Part shown: positions 16,516 through 28,112 of the stretch, piece by piece
Layout: every line of letters begins with the position of its first letter
Position numbering within the stretch: position 1 is the stretch's first letter
Source: Denitratimonas yunnanensis (SeqCode)
Lineage (GTDB): Bacteria; Pseudomonadota; Gammaproteobacteria; Xanthomonadales; Xanthomonadaceae
DNA: 64,000 nt
Assembly: GCA_026410415.1 (NCBI GenBank)
Contig: JAPMLR010000003.1
Location: forward strand, 62,001 to 126,000
Reading direction: 5' to 3'
Program-made: the position numbers and the translations under genes
Notes under the pieces: generated by a model
Seen by the model: the letters and a program-made list of their open reading frames with translations, nothing else
Databases searched by the model: none
What the model was told of the DNA's origin: nothing

Positions 16516-16537
16516 ATCGGGCGCATCAGCGCCCGAT
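16516..16537. terminator. Hairpin overlapping the stop of the DUF2909 gene
   Basis: ATCGGGCGC (16516-16524) pairs perfectly with GCGCCCGAT (16529-16537) over a 4-base loop. It lies between two convergent genes and includes the stop codon of the minus-strand gene. Confidence 0.5.
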
Positions 16538-16735
16538 TCCGTGTGGTGCAAGCACGCCACTCCAGATGCCAAGAAGCACCAGTACCACCAATGCGGCGCT
16601 CAGACCCACACGCCAACTCAGGGCATTGACGGTTCGTTTGCTCTGTCCCTTGTCCACGATCATGTAGTACAGCCCTGCACCCAGGTTGTAGATGATCAGG
16701 AGGAGGAAGAGGATGATGATGATTTTCGGCCACAT
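16526..16735 (-). CDS. Twin-transmembrane protein, DUF2909 family
   Basis: 69 residues on the opposite strand to its neighbours. Two hydrophobic helices (IIIILFLLLIIYNLGAGLYYMIV and LSAALVVLVLLGIWSG) flank a short basic loop DKGQSKRTVNALSWRVG. This small protein is found in the same place, opposite in direction between ctaE and SURF1, in many proteobacterial oxidase clusters. Function unknown; location suggests a part in oxidase biogenesis. Confidence 0.85.
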   Translation of the reverse strand: MWPKIIIILFLLLIIYNLGAGLYYMIVDKGQSKRTVNALSWRVGLSAALVVLVLLGIWSGVLAPHGIGR

Positions 16736-16801
16736 GGCGGCTGCACGCAGAATGGAAAAGAGCGGCAATTGTCTCACGTACTTCCCAACAGACACGTGAG
16801 C

Positions 16802-17503
16802 ATGCTTCGTCGGCTGGTCTGGACCGTATTGGCATTGCTCCTTGCCGGCATCTTTGCGACGCTTGGTTTCTGGCAACATGGCCGGGCCGGAGAAAAGCAA
16901 CGCTGGCTTGATGGCTATGCAGCCGCGATGGCGGCGCCACCCCGACCATTGGCTGATGCGCTCGCCGGACCGCCGCCCGAGGTGCCTGCAAGGGTCCGGG
17001 CGGCAGTCGACTTCCTCCCGACACCCGTGCTGCTGCTGGACAACCAGCAGCGTGAAGGTCGTGTAGGCGTGCGCGCCTACGCGCTGGCCACCACCACTGG
17101 AAGTACTCCGGTGCTGGTGGAATTGGGCTGGTTGCCAATGGGCGCGAACCGCGCCTTGCCACAGGTGACTGTTCCGTCCGGCACCCAGATCATCGAAGGC
17201 GTGCTTCTGCCATGGCCGGGGCAGGGCTTGCGTTTGGCGGAAAATCCCTGGGAAGGACAGGGCGCGGTACTTTTGACCTATCTGGATCGCGACGAGATAG
17301 ATCGGAGAACCGGCATCTCGCCGTATCATGGTGTGCTCCAGCCCGGCCCGGCGCAGGCGTTGGGCTACGTACGCGATGCGGGCACCCTGCCCAACACCCT
17401 GCCGCCCGAGCGCCACCGCGGTTATGCGGTGCAGTGGTGGGGCTTGTCGCTCACCGTGATGGTGGTTTACCTGATTCTGGCATTGCGCCGGAGTGTGAAA
17501 TGA
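16802..17503 (+). CDS. SURF1 family oxidase biogenesis protein
   Basis: 233 residues from ATG 16802; GTG at 16796 is in frame just upstream. Two membrane helices, one at each end (about 5-22 and 210-228), with a periplasmic domain between them, the SURF1 topology. Landmarks are TLGFWQHGRAGEKQRWLD near the N-terminus, VLVELGWLPMG in the middle and HRGYAVQWWGLSLTVMVVYLILALRR at the C-terminus. The family helps place heme A in subunit I. Overlaps the next gene by 4 bases. Confidence 0.9.
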   Translation: MLRRLVWTVLALLLAGIFATLGFWQHGRAGEKQRWLDGYAAAMAAPPRPLADALAGPPPEVPARVRAAVDFLPTPVLLLDNQQREGRVGVRAYALATTTGSTPVLVELGWLPMGANRALPQVTVPSGTQIIEGVLLPWPGQGLRLAENPWEGQGAVLLTYLDRDEIDRRTGISPYHGVLQPGPAQALGYVRDAGTLPNTLPPERHRGYAVQWWGLSLTVMVVYLILALRRSVK

Positions 17504-18069
17504 TCGATGAAGCAACTGTTGATCCAGTGATCCGGCGACGCAACCGCATCTTGCTGGTACTGCTGGTGCTGATATTCCTCCTGCCAGTCGGAGGCGCGAG
17601 CCTGTTGCACATCTCCGGCTGGCGCCCGGAGACGACGCGCAATCACGGCGAATTGCTGGAACCACCGGTCGTGTTGAGCGATCTGGCGCTCCATCACGCG
17701 GATGGCCGGCGCTACGAACTCGCGCCGCAGGAGCGGCGCTGGCAACTGGTCGTGGTGCCCACGCCGGACTGCGGCGTGCGTTGTACCGAACTTGTCGCCG
17801 GTTTGGACAAGGTCTGGCGTCTGCAGGGGCGGCGTGCAGATCGGCTTCAGGTGCTCTGGTTCGGGCCGGTACCAACGGACGCCGCGACATTCCGGACATT
17901 CGTGCCAATGCAATCAAGCCCTGCCCTTGAGGCGCGCTTGCCCGGGTTCACCCGGTCTGGCGCGCCATCCCTGTATCTGGTGGATCCGTCCGGATTCCTC
18001 GTGATGCGTTATGCGCCCGACTTTGACCTCGCCCTGCTGCGTGCCGATATCACCCACCTGCTGAAGTAA
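17500..18069 (+). CDS. SCO-like thioredoxin-fold membrane protein
   Basis: 189 residues, ATGA overlap with SURF1. One membrane helix (about 17-36) anchors a periplasmic domain with a thioredoxin-like pattern: WQLVVVPTPDCGVRC, LQVLWFGPVP, then SGAPSLYLVDPSGFLVMRYAPDFD. C91 and C95 make a CxxxC pair at the place of the copper-binding CxxxC of SCO1/SenC proteins. The distal histidine that SCO proteins carry just before the LYLVDP-type strand is not seen; glycine or serine occupies that place. It may be a divergent copper chaperone or thiol reductant for CuA. Its position between SURF1 and ctaA supports an oxidase assembly job; the exact reaction is inference. Confidence 0.7.
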   Translation: MIDEATVDPVIRRRNRILLVLLVLIFLLPVGGASLLHISGWRPETTRNHGELLEPPVVLSDLALHHADGRRYELAPQERRWQLVVVPTPDCGVRCTELVAGLDKVWRLQGRRADRLQVLWFGPVPTDAATFRTFVPMQSSPALEARLPGFTRSGAPSLYLVDPSGFLVMRYAPDFDLALLRADITHLLK

Positions 18070-18079
18070 GAGCTTAGTC

Positions 18080-19234
18080 ATGCCGCACCCCAACTACCAT
18101 CGCATCGCCTGGGTCGCCGTGTTGCTGACGCTGGTGGTGATCGTGTTCGGCGCCTTCGTGCGCCTGTCCAACGCCGGGTTGTCCTGTCCGGACTGGCCGA
18201 CGTGTTACGGCCGCATCACCTGGCCAGTACACGAGCACGAGATCGCACATGCCAACGACGCCTTCGAGCGCCCGGTCGAATCGCACAAAGCCTGGCGCGA
18301 ACAAGTGCACCGTCATCTCGCTGCCGCGCTCGGACTGATGGTTTTCGCGCTCGCGTTCCTGGCCTCGCGCCGGGTGCGTGGCGGCAAGGCGGTGGTGGTT
18401 GGTGCGAGCCTGCTGGTGGCGCTGGCAATCCCGATCTACATGCGGGGCGAACATGCCTGGGCCTCGATGCTCGCGGTTGCCGGCGAGGCGATGCTGCTGG
18501 GCTGGGCTCTGAGGCCCGATGGCATGCTCTCGCCTCGGGGCGATTTTTCGCGACTTTCCGCATTGTTGCTGGCGGTCATCATTTTTCAGGCCCTGCTCGG
18601 CATGTGGACGGTGACCTGGCTGCTGAAACCCATCGTGGTCATGGGGCATCTCGTCGGTGGCCTGACCACGCTGTCACTCTTGGCCTTTCTGGCCTGCCGT
18701 GCTTCACCGCAGGCCGCACTGTACCTGCCCGCCGCTTGGCGATTGCGGCCGCTCCTGATGGGGGCGATCGCCGTGGTTGGCATCCAGATCGCACTCGGTG
18801 GTTGGGTGTCGGCCAATTACGCGGCGCTGGCTTGCGGGACGGATTTTCCGAAGTGCCTCGGGCAATGGTGGCCTGAGCACGATTTTGCCGAAGCCTTTGT
18901 CCTCTGGCGGGGAATCGGCACGGACTACGAAGGCGGTGTGCTCGACGGCCCGGCGCGCGTGGCGATCCAGCTCTCGCATCGCCTGTTCGCGCTGTTGGTG
19001 GTTGCCTGGGTGATCTGGCTGGCGCGCCGTATCCGGGCGATCGACGAGATTTCCGGTTGGGGCACGACGCTTTACGTGCTGCTTGGCGTGCAGGTCGGGC
19101 TGGGTATCCTCAACGTGATTTCCGGGCTTCCCCTGAAGATTGCGACGGCGCACAACGCTTTTGCCGCACTGCTTCTGTTCGTGCTGGTATTGCTGTTCGC
19201 ACGCCTGCGACCACCACGCGGAGGCGGCGGATGA
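18080..19234 (+). CDS. ctaA: Heme A synthase (COX15/CtaA)
   Basis: 384 residues with eight predicted membrane helices. Converts heme O to heme A by oxidising the C8 methyl group. Family landmarks: [19 protein letters not shown] after helix 1, the heme-ligand histidines in [28 protein letters not shown] and THN-like [11 protein letters not shown], and [13 protein letters not shown] before a short loop. Starts 10 bases after the SCO-like gene and overlaps ctaB by 4 bases, so the heme branch is one transcriptional unit. Confidence 0.94.
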   Translation: MPHPNYHRIAWVAVLLTLVVIVFGAFVRLSNAGLSCPDWPTCYGRITWPVHEHEIAHANDAFERPVESHKAWREQVHRHLAAALGLMVFALAFLASRRVRGGKAVVVGASLLVALAIPIYMRGEHAWASMLAVAGEAMLLGWALRPDGMLSPRGDFSRLSALLLAVIIFQALLGMWTVTWLLKPIVVMGHLVGGLTTLSLLAFLACRASPQAALYLPAAWRLRPLLMGAIAVVGIQIALGGWVSANYAALACGTDFPKCLGQWWPEHDFAEAFVLWRGIGTDYEGGVLDGPARVAIQLSHRLFALLVVAWVIWLARRIRAIDEISGWGTTLYVLLGVQVGLGILNVISGLPLKIATAHNAFAALLLFVLVLLFARLRPPRGGGG

Positions 19235-20097
19235 CATTCAAGTTTGGACAATACTGGGCGTTGACCAAGCCGCGCGTGGTGGCGCTGATCGCGTTCACCG
19301 CGATCATCGGCATGCTGATGGCAGTGCCCGGCCTGCCGCCCGCGACCCCGGTGATCGCCGGCATGGTCGGCATCTGGCTGGCTGCGGCATCGGCAGCGGC
19401 GATCAACCATCTGATCGACCAGCGCATCGATGTGGTGATGGCGCGCACCGCGCATCGGCCGCTGCCGAGCGGCCAGTTGCGCAGTTCCCAGGTGCTGGTG
19501 TTCGCGCTGACGCTTGGCGCGCTGTCGATGCTGGTGCTGGTGCTGTGGACCAATGTGTTGACCGCGGTCCTGACTTTCGCCTCGCTGATCGGCTACGCCG
19601 TGGTCTATACGGCCTGGCTCAAGCGCGCCACACCGCAGAACATCGTCATCGGTGGTGCCGCCGGGGCTGCGCCACCGGTGCTGGGCTGGGCTGCAGTGAC
19701 CGGCGAAGTGCATCCGCATGCGCTGCTGCTGTTTCTGATCGTGTTCGTCTGGACCCCGCCGCACTTCTGGGCGCTGGCGATCTTCCGCCGCGACGACTAT
19801 GCCCGCGCCATGATCCCGATGCTGCCCGTCACGCACGGCGTCACCTACACACGCTGGCACGTGCTGTTCTACACCCTGTTGCTGTTGGTGGTGACGATGC
19901 TGCCGTGGTTGACCGGCATGAGCGGGCTGTTCTATCTGGGCGGCGCGCTGGTGTTGGGCGGCGTTTTTGTCCACTACGCGATCCGGCTGATGAATCCACC
20001 ATCCGAGCGCTTCGCGATGATCGTGTTCAACTATTCGATCGTCTATCTGATGGCGCTGTTTGCCTTCCTGCTGGTGGATCACTGGCTGCCGGGTTGA
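19231..20097 (+). CDS. ctaB: Protoheme IX farnesyltransferase (heme O synthase)
   Basis: 288 residues, nine hydrophobic segments, UbiA superfamily. Adds farnesyl to heme B, giving heme O for CtaA. The two Asp-rich motifs are visible: [23 protein letters not shown] in the first cytoplasmic loop and [19 protein letters not shown] in the second. ATG at 19231 within the ctaA stop region. Last gene of the cluster; the next gene converges on it. Confidence 0.95.
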   Translation: MTFKFGQYWALTKPRVVALIAFTAIIGMLMAVPGLPPATPVIAGMVGIWLAAASAAAINHLIDQRIDVVMARTAHRPLPSGQLRSSQVLVFALTLGALSMLVLVLWTNVLTAVLTFASLIGYAVVYTAWLKRATPQNIVIGGAAGAAPPVLGWAAVTGEVHPHALLLFLIVFVWTPPHFWALAIFRRDDYARAMIPMLPVTHGVTYTRWHVLFYTLLLLVVTMLPWLTGMSGLFYLGGALVLGGVFVHYAIRLMNPPSERFAMIVFNYSIVYLMALFAFLLVDHWLPG

Positions 20098-20174
20098 TCC
20101 AGCTTGCCGCAGGTCGCGTCTGTGCCCGTGACGCTGCGCTCTGCAAGCGTTCGTCGGGGATGTGGTCCCCCGGC

Positions 20175-21140
20175 CTACGGCGTGCCACGCGCGAAGCGTT
20201 GGGCGAGAACCGCGCAGGCCATCAGCTGGATTTGGTGGAACAGCATGATCGGCAGCACGATCATGCCCAGCGCCGGATGTCCGGCAAACAGAATGTTGGC
20301 CATCGGAACGCCGGTCGCGAGGCTTTTCTTGGAACCGCAGAACAGGATCGCGATGCGGTCCTCACGGTTGAAGCCGAACCTGCGTGCAACCAGTCCGATC
20401 AGACCCATCGCCACCGCGAGCAGCAGGCAAACCACCAGCACCAAGCCGAGCAACGCAGGCAATGGCACGTGTTGCCACAGCCCTTGCGTCACGGCATGGC
20501 CGAACGCGCCGTACACCACCAGCAGGATCGTGCCGCGATCGGTCATCGCCAGCAGCTTTGACCAGCGCTGCACCCAGTCGCCGATCCATGGGCGCAAAAG
20601 ATGCCCGATGACAAAGGGCACGAACAGCAGCAACAGAATGTCGCCAATGGCTTTCCATGGCGCGCCCAGCCCGCTGTGCGCGGCCAGCAGCAATGTCGCC
20701 AGGAGCGGCGTCAGGAACACGCCGGCCAGGTTCGATACCGAGGCCGCAACCACGGCCGCGGCGACGTTGCCGCGCGCGATCGAGGTGAACGCGATGGAGG
20801 ATTGCACCGTGGACGGCAGCGCACACAGGAACAGCACGCCCAGATAAAGCTCGGGGGTCAGCAGCGTCGATGCGACAGGTTGCAGCGCCATTCCCAGCAG
20901 CGGAAACAGCGCGAAGGTCGCGGCCAGCACGGTCAGGTGCAAACGCCAGTGAGCCAGGCCGGTTATCACCGATTCCCGCGGCAGGCGTGATCCGTGAAGG
21001 AAGAAAAGCAACGCGATGCCGGCGCTCGTGATGCGGGAAAGCCACTGCTCGGCGGCGCCCTCGGCTGGCCAGATACTCGCCAGGATGACGGTTGCGAGCA
21101 GCGCCACGGAAAAACGATCCAACAGCAGGCGGGATCTCAC
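20175..21140 (-). CDS. Bile acid:sodium symporter family transporter
   Basis: 321 residues, GTG start, about ten hydrophobic segments of the BASS/SBF-like (PF13593 type) fold. Landmarks: ALLFFLHGSRLPRESVITGL, LCALPSTVQSSIAFTSIARGNVAAAVVAASVSNLAGVFLTPLL and FCGSKKSLATGVPMANILFAG. The first carries the conserved core helices and the second the cation-binding region of the family. Bacterial members of this branch are mostly uncharacterised; transport of organic anions with sodium is the family expectation, and substrate cannot be told. It lies downstream of pilB on the same strand with a 124-base gap. Confidence 0.85.
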   Translation of the reverse strand: MRSRLLLDRFSVALLATVILASIWPAEGAAEQWLSRITSAGIALLFFLHGSRLPRESVITGLAHWRLHLTVLAATFALFPLLGMALQPVASTLLTPELYLGVLFLCALPSTVQSSIAFTSIARGNVAAAVVAASVSNLAGVFLTPLLATLLLAAHSGLGAPWKAIGDILLLLFVPFVIGHLLRPWIGDWVQRWSKLLAMTDRGTILLVVYGAFGHAVTQGLWQHVPLPALLGLVLVVCLLLAVAMGLIGLVARRFGFNREDRIAILFCGSKKSLATGVPMANILFAGHPALGMIVLPIMLFHQIQLMACAVLAQRFARGTP

Positions 21141-21264
21141 GTCGATGATGCCAATCCGAGGGCAACGCCCGTGCGCTGCCCACGTCCCGACCCGGACGCA
21201 AACGAGGCGATCCTGAGGCGTACGGGATGAAACGGGAGACGGTGCGGAATGGACGCGATGCCCA

Positions 21265-22998
<1,734 letters not shown>

Positions 22999-23132
22999 CA
23001 CGGGTTCGTTCCGGCAGGCATGGGCAAGACTTTACTGCGAAGCGGCCGGCGCTCCAATGGGAGTCGATGGAGCCGCAGGCTACCGCTCCCAGCCGTTACA
23101 CTAGGCTCTTTGTACCGGAAACCGCACAAATC

Positions 23133-24029
23133 ATGAGCTGGCTTACCAAACTGATGCCCGCCCGAATCCGTACCGAAGGCGCGAAGAAAACCGGCTCGGT
23201 GCCGGAGGGGCTTTGGGAGAAGTGCGACAGTTGCGCCGCCGTGCTTTACAAGCCCGAGCTGGAGCGAAACGTCTATGTGTGTCCGAAGTGCGGCCATCAC
23301 ATGGCGATCGCCGCACGTTATCGGCTCGACAGCCTGTTCGATCCGGCCACGGCACATGAGCTGGACGCCGGGCTGGAACCGGTGGACGCGCTGAAGTTTC
23401 GCGATACCAAGAAATATCCCGACCGGATCCGTGCGGCACAGAAGCAGACCGGCGAGAAGGACGCATTGATCTCGATGCACGGTCAGCTCAAGGGGCGGCC
23501 GCTGACTGCCTGCGCCTTCGAATTCCGCTACATGGGCGGCTCGATGGGCTCCGTCGTGGGGGAAAAGTTCACGCGTGCCGCCGAATTCGCGCTTGAACAC
23601 CGTACTCCACTGGTGTGCTTCTCGGCCACGGGCGGTGCGCGCATGCAGGAGGGTCTGTTGTCGTTGATGCAGATGGCGAAGACCTCGGCTGCGCTGGCGC
23701 GCATGCGCGAGGCCGGCTTGCCGTATGTTTCGGTCCTGACCCATCCAACCACCGGCGGTGTTTCCGCCAGTCTGGGCATGCTCGGCGACCTCAATCTGGC
23801 CGAGCCCAAGGCGCTGATTGGTTTCGCAGGTCCGCGGGTGATCGAGCAGACCGTGCGCGAAACCTTGCCGCAGGGTTTCCAGCGCAGCGAGTTCCTGCTG
23901 GATCACGGCGCCATCGATGCCATCGTCGATCGTCGCGAGATGCGTGACCGACTGGCCTCGTTGCTGGCTCTGCTGATGCGTCAGCCAGCCCCGGTCTCCA
24001 CTCCGGCAACGGAAGACGTCTCCGAATGA
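23133..24029 (+). CDS. accD: Acetyl-CoA carboxylase carboxyltransferase subunit beta
   Basis: 298 residues from ATG 23133. N-terminal zinc ribbon with C31, C34, C50 and C53 (CDSC, CPKC), then the crotonase-like carboxyltransferase domain with [42 protein letters not shown] and [16 protein letters not shown]. Makes malonyl-CoA for fatty acid synthesis together with AccA. Overlaps glmM by 4 bases, linking membrane lipid and peptidoglycan/LPS precursor supply. Confidence 0.96.
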   Translation: MSWLTKLMPARIRTEGAKKTGSVPEGLWEKCDSCAAVLYKPELERNVYVCPKCGHHMAIAARYRLDSLFDPATAHELDAGLEPVDALKFRDTKKYPDRIRAAQKQTGEKDALISMHGQLKGRPLTACAFEFRYMGGSMGSVVGEKFTRAAEFALEHRTPLVCFSATGGARMQEGLLSLMQMAKTSAALARMREAGLPYVSVLTHPTTGGVSASLGMLGDLNLAEPKALIGFAGPRVIEQTVRETLPQGFQRSEFLLDHGAIDAIVDRREMRDRLASLLALLMRQPAPVSTPATEDVSE

Positions 24030-25366
24030 GCGGGCGCCGCCATTTTGGTACGGATGGCATCCGTGGACGCGTGGGCGAAGGTGCCATTTCGGCGGATTTC
24101 GTGCTCAAACTGGGCTGGGCCGCCGGTCGCGCGCTGGCCCGTGACGGGCGCAGGCCGACAGTGGTGATCGGCAAGGACACGCGGATTTCCGGCTACATGT
24201 TCGAGTCCGCGCTGGAAGCCGGTCTCGTGGCCGCCGGTGCCGACGTGCGCCTTCTCGGGCCGATGCCGACGCCAGGCGTCGCCTGTCTCACCCGGTCGCT
24301 GCGTGCCGATGCCGGCATCGTCATCAGTGCCTCGCACAATCCGCATCACGACAATGGCATCAAGTTCTTCTCGGCGCGTGGCGAGAAGCTTGATGATGCG
24401 ACCGAGCTGGAGATCGAGGCCGAACTGGAGGCCGCGTTTGCCACGGTGGAATCGGAAGCGCTGGGAAAGGCCGCGCGCGTGGCCGACGCCGCGACCCGCT
24501 ACGGTGAGTTCTGCAAGTCCACCGTACCGGAGGATTTTTCGCTGGCGGGGTGGCATATCGCGCTGGACTGCGCTCATGGCGCGGCCTATCAGATCGCGCC
24601 ACGCGTGTTCTCCGAGCTGGGTGCGCGCGTGGATGCGATCGGGGTTGCGCCCGATGGTCTCAACATCAATCGCGGTGTGGGCTCCACTCATCCCGAGGCG
24701 CTCGCCGCGCTGGTTCGTGAGCGCGGCGCGACGATGGGCATTGCCTTCGACGGCGATGGCGATCGCGTGCTGCTCGTGGACAGCGCCGGGCGCGTGGTGG
24801 ATGGCGATGCGCTGATTTACGTGCTGTCGCGCGATTGGCAGGCCACGGGTCGCCTGCGTGGCCCGGTGGTCGGGACACTGATGACCAACCATGCGCTGGA
24901 GAAATCGCTGCTCGACGCGGGCATCGGCTTCATGCGGACCAAGGTGGGTGATCGGTACGTGCATCAGGCGCTGATCGAGCACGATGGCATGCTGGGCGGC
25001 GAGGCCTCCGGACACATTTTGTGTCTGGACCGGACCACGACCGGCGATGCCATCGTCAGCGCATTGCAGGTTCTCGATGTGCTGGTGCGGCGTGGCTGGT
25101 CGCTGGAGGACGCGCTCTCGGGCTACTGCCCGCTGCCGCAGCGCACCGTGAACGTGCGCATCCGTGCAGGCATCCAGCCACTGTTGCATCCGGGCGTGAT
25201 TGCGGCACGCGAGCGCGCTCAGGCGGCATTGCAGGATCGTGGCCGGCTCGTGCTTCGTGCCTCGGGCACCGAGCCGGTGATCCGTGTCACTGTCGAGGCC
25301 GACGACGCGGCCTTGATGCAGGGTGTGCTGGATGCGCTGGCGGCGGCAGTGTCTGCCGCCGTCTGA
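24026..25366 (+). CDS. glmM: Phosphoglucosamine mutase
   Basis: 446 residues. Interconverts glucosamine-6-phosphate and glucosamine-1-phosphate for UDP-GlcNAc synthesis. The phosphoserine loop SASHNP has S103 as the catalytic residue; the metal loop DGDGDR, the sugar loop GEASGH and the phosphate loop [11 protein letters not shown] are intact. N-terminal FGTDGIRG is the usual start of the family. ATGA overlap with accD. Its stop is only 2 bases from the stop of the convergent gene. Confidence 0.96.
   Translation: MSGRRHFGTDGIRGRVGEGAISADFVLKLGWAAGRALARDGRRPTVVIGKDTRISGYMFESALEAGLVAAGADVRLLGPMPTPGVACLTRSLRADAGIVISASHNPHHDNGIKFFSARGEKLDDATELEIEAELEAAFATVESEALGKAARVADAATRYGEFCKSTVPEDFSLAGWHIALDCAHGAAYQIAPRVFSELGARVDAIGVAPDGLNINRGVGSTHPEALAALVRERGATMGIAFDGDGDRVLLVDSAGRVVDGDALIYVLSRDWQATGRLRGPVVGTLMTNHALEKSLLDAGIGFMRTKVGDRYVHQALIEHDGMLGGEASGHILCLDRTTTGDAIVSALQVLDVLVRRGWSLEDALSGYCPLPQRTVNVRIRAGIQPLLHPGVIAARERAQAALQDRGRLVLRASGTEPVIRVTVEADDAALMQGVLDALAAAVSAAV
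25341..25361. terminator. Hairpin inside the 3' end of glmM
   Basis: CGGCGGCAG (25341-25349) pairs perfectly with CTGCCGCCG (25353-25361) over 3 bases. It lies in coding sequence just before the glmM stop. There is no room for a separate terminator between the convergent genes, so this may do that job in both directions. Confidence 0.35.
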
Positions 25367-25368
25367 GG

Positions 25369-27948
25369 TCATGGCGTCGCCGGACACCATGGCGGCATGT
25401 CGAGATCCTCGAAACCATCGGAGAACAGCCCGTCATCCTGAGTGATGGCGCTGGCATGGTTGTTCGTCGAAACGGGGTCGAGCATGTTGTCGGCGACGCT
25501 GGCTTGCACCGTGTTGACGATCAGCTCCGCACCATTGCTGTACCCGCAGAGTGCAAAGGTGAGCATTCCGTCTACCGGCAGCGTGCTCAGCATGTCGATG
25601 GAGCCGCTGCCATTGGCCTGCGCACAGCTCGCGCCGCTGCTGCCCGTGCACGTCCAGCCGGCGGCAGTGAATTCGGGTGGCAACGCATCCTGAATGCGCG
25701 CGCCGGGTGCGGGGTCGGGGCCGAGGTTCTTCACGGTGATTTCGTACAGCACCCAGCGCTTGGCGATGGGCTCTTCGCTGCCGGTCTTGGTGACGGCGAG
25801 GTCGGCGGTGGGGCGTGGCCCGGCGAGATCGAGGGTGCTGGCGATGATGAAGGCGTCATACCCGCCTGACTTGGTCGGTTGCGCACCGTCTTCACCGCCT
25901 GGCAATGTCAGGCCTTGCTGGGTGCGTCCGGCAAGGTACAGCGTGTCATCGCCGATGCCCATGCCGTAGAACTGCAACACGCGTCCGTCACAGGCGACGA
26001 AGGTGGACATCAAGAACTGGCTCAGGCCGGTATTGAGGCGCGCGGCAAACCCACAGACACCGCCGGGGTTGGTGGGTTGCGCACCTTGTTCCGATGCCGG
26101 CAGGGTGCCTGCGACGGTGGTGCCACCGATGTATATCTCACCCTCGTGCGGGATGACGGCGATAGGCGATGAGCTGCCGTTGAAACTGCCTGAGTTGCCG
26201 GTGCCGTTGTAGAACGTGGCGCCGACTCGCGTGGACAGGTCGGGTGACAGCGCCGCCACGAAGCCTGATCCTGCGCCGGAGTTGCCTTGATAGGCGCTGC
26301 TTGCGGCATCCGGGGCGACGGGGAAATCGGGCGCATTCGAATTGCCGGCGACATAGATCGCGCCTTCGCCGAAACGGATGTCATCGATGCGCTCATGCCC
26401 ACCTCCTCCCAGCCAGGTGGATCGATGCAGTTCGGAAAGATCCGGGCTCAGGCGCACGATGAATCCGTCGGTAAAGGTTCCGGTGGAGGCGCGGGCTGGC
26501 TGGAAAGCCCCGGTCGTATTGAGCAGGCCATTGGAACCATCGCCGCCGACATAGACATTGCCCTCGTCGTCCACGGTCATCGTGCGCGGAGACATTGCCC
26601 ATCCACCGGTGCTGATCCAGGAGCTTGCCTGTGCCGAGGTGAGGTCGAGGGAGAGTTTTGCGATGTAGCTGGCGCCGGTATTCGCAGGCAGTGGTGGATC
26701 GCCATAGGCGCCGTTTTCAAGGCCGGCCAGCGTCGTCGAATTGGAGCTTCCGGAGATGTAGACGCCATCGCTGGCCAGTGCGATGGGCCAAGCATCGTCA
26801 GTGCCCGGGCCGCCGTAATAGGTGGCCTGATGCAATGTGGTCAGATCGTGCGAAAAGCGTGCGACGAAGGCATCCCCTCCGCCACCCGCAGGCGCTTCCT
26901 GCAAGCCGCCGGTAGTTCCAGGCAAGTGCATGCCGCCCACCGGAGCGGTGCCTGGTGCAGTGCCGCTGATGTAGACGCCGGCATCGGATACTGCGATCTG
27001 GCGTGGTGTCAGCGTGGAGGATGTGCCACTTTCCGGGATCGGCCCGAAGACTCCGAAATAAGTGGCCTGCATCAGTGTGCGCAGATCCAGAGAATAGCGC
27101 GCCACGAAGATGTTTCCGCCCAACGTCGTGCTGCGGATGATGTTCGGCTGGTAACCACCGGTGGTGCCCGGGAAGTTGATCGATTTGCTGTATCCGAGGA
27201 TGTAGACGCTGTCCGATGCCATGGTCAGGTAATTGAGGCCTTCCTCCGCGGCGCCCCCCGAAAAGGTGGAGCGGACGATCGGGTCGATGGTCACGCCATG
27301 CGCCGGATCATGCGAGCCCAGCGAGAAACCATACGTCTTTTCGTCTGCGATGCGATAGGCCACCTGCACCGGCATGCGTTGTCCGTCGATATCCTGCCAG
27401 GCGACGGGAGCACTCATTTCCACGGTGCCGATGCCGGTACGCAACAGGAGGCGACCGTCTTCAGCGCGCTGCATGCCTTCGATGCCCTCCAATGCCATGC
27501 GGATGGTGGTTACATCGGTGCCGGGCACCAAGTGGAATTGCTTTTCGTAGCCGGTTGCGGCCACGTGGAGATCGGCGCGGATTCCCGGCCATGGCGTGCC
27601 CAGATCGACACGTTGGGCAACGGGCGCCGACCGCGTCTCATGCGAAGCGACCCATCCGATGGATCCTTCACCGGGCTCGGCGCTGGTCGGTTGCAATGGG
27701 CCGGACTGGTCGAAACGTTCCACCAGCACCCATGCGCCACCATCCGGAGCCGGGAAGCGATGCACCAGCTCGCCTTCGCGTGTCACGAACAGGTGCGCAT
27801 CCTGTTGTTCGCCGTAGAAGGCTACCTGCGGATCAAATTGCCCGAGATTGGGCTGAAATGCAGGGCTGGTCGTGCCCGCGAGAGCCAAGGCCGTGCCGGC
27901 GATGCTGAGAGCGAACGTGGCTCCCAGACGTTGCAACGTGCGGAACAT
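25369..27948 (-). CDS. Secreted SBBP/DUF11 repeat protein
   Basis: 859 residues from ATG 27948, with AGGGGAA upstream. Signal peptide to ALALAG. The N-terminal part (about 25-230) matches the domain that heads SBBP proteins (NLGQFDPQVAFYGEQ, LFVTREGELVHRF). Residues about 230-720 are seven-bladed-propeller-like SBBP repeats recognised by recurring ARYS/LDL-TL/ATYFGG units such as FVARFSHDLTTLHQATYYGG. A DUF11 domain follows (ADLAVTKTGSEEPI to VSTNNHASA), then a tail ending LFSDGFEDLDMPPWCPATP. DGFE tails are a habit of secreted proteins in this order; I infer a sorting or processing tag. Function unknown. Likely extracellular or surface-attached. Confidence 0.8.
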   Translation of the reverse strand: MFRTLQRLGATFALSIAGTALALAGTTSPAFQPNLGQFDPQVAFYGEQQDAHLFVTREGELVHRFPAPDGGAWVLVERFDQSGPLQPTSAEPGEGSIGWVASHETRSAPVAQRVDLGTPWPGIRADLHVAATGYEKQFHLVPGTDVTTIRMALEGIEGMQRAEDGRLLLRTGIGTVEMSAPVAWQDIDGQRMPVQVAYRIADEKTYGFSLGSHDPAHGVTIDPIVRSTFSGGAAEEGLNYLTMASDSVYILGYSKSINFPGTTGGYQPNIIRSTTLGGNIFVARYSLDLRTLMQATYFGVFGPIPESGTSSTLTPRQIAVSDAGVYISGTAPGTAPVGGMHLPGTTGGLQEAPAGGGGDAFVARFSHDLTTLHQATYYGGPGTDDAWPIALASDGVYISGSSNSTTLAGLENGAYGDPPLPANTGASYIAKLSLDLTSAQASSWISTGGWAMSPRTMTVDDEGNVYVGGDGSNGLLNTTGAFQPARASTGTFTDGFIVRLSPDLSELHRSTWLGGGGHERIDDIRFGEGAIYVAGNSNAPDFPVAPDAASSAYQGNSGAGSGFVAALSPDLSTRVGATFYNGTGNSGSFNGSSSPIAVIPHEGEIYIGGTTVAGTLPASEQGAQPTNPGGVCGFAARLNTGLSQFLMSTFVACDGRVLQFYGMGIGDDTLYLAGRTQQGLTLPGGEDGAQPTKSGGYDAFIIASTLDLAGPRPTADLAVTKTGSEEPIAKRWVLYEITVKNLGPDPAPGARIQDALPPEFTAAGWTCTGSSGASCAQANGSGSIDMLSTLPVDGMLTFALCGYSNGAELIVNTVQASVADNMLDPVSTNNHASAITQDDGLFSDGFEDLDMPPWCPATP

Positions 27949-28112
27949 GTGTGGTTCCCCTGAGAAGACAGTTACACATGCAGTCTGCACTTCGGTGCCG
28001 TCTTTGGCATCCCCGCAATCGAGGGGTGGGCAGGGAACTTGATCGGAAGCAAGCGGCAGCAGGAAAAACGTCTATCCTTGTCGTTTTCATCGAGTCTTTC
28101 AGGTAGCCCGCC

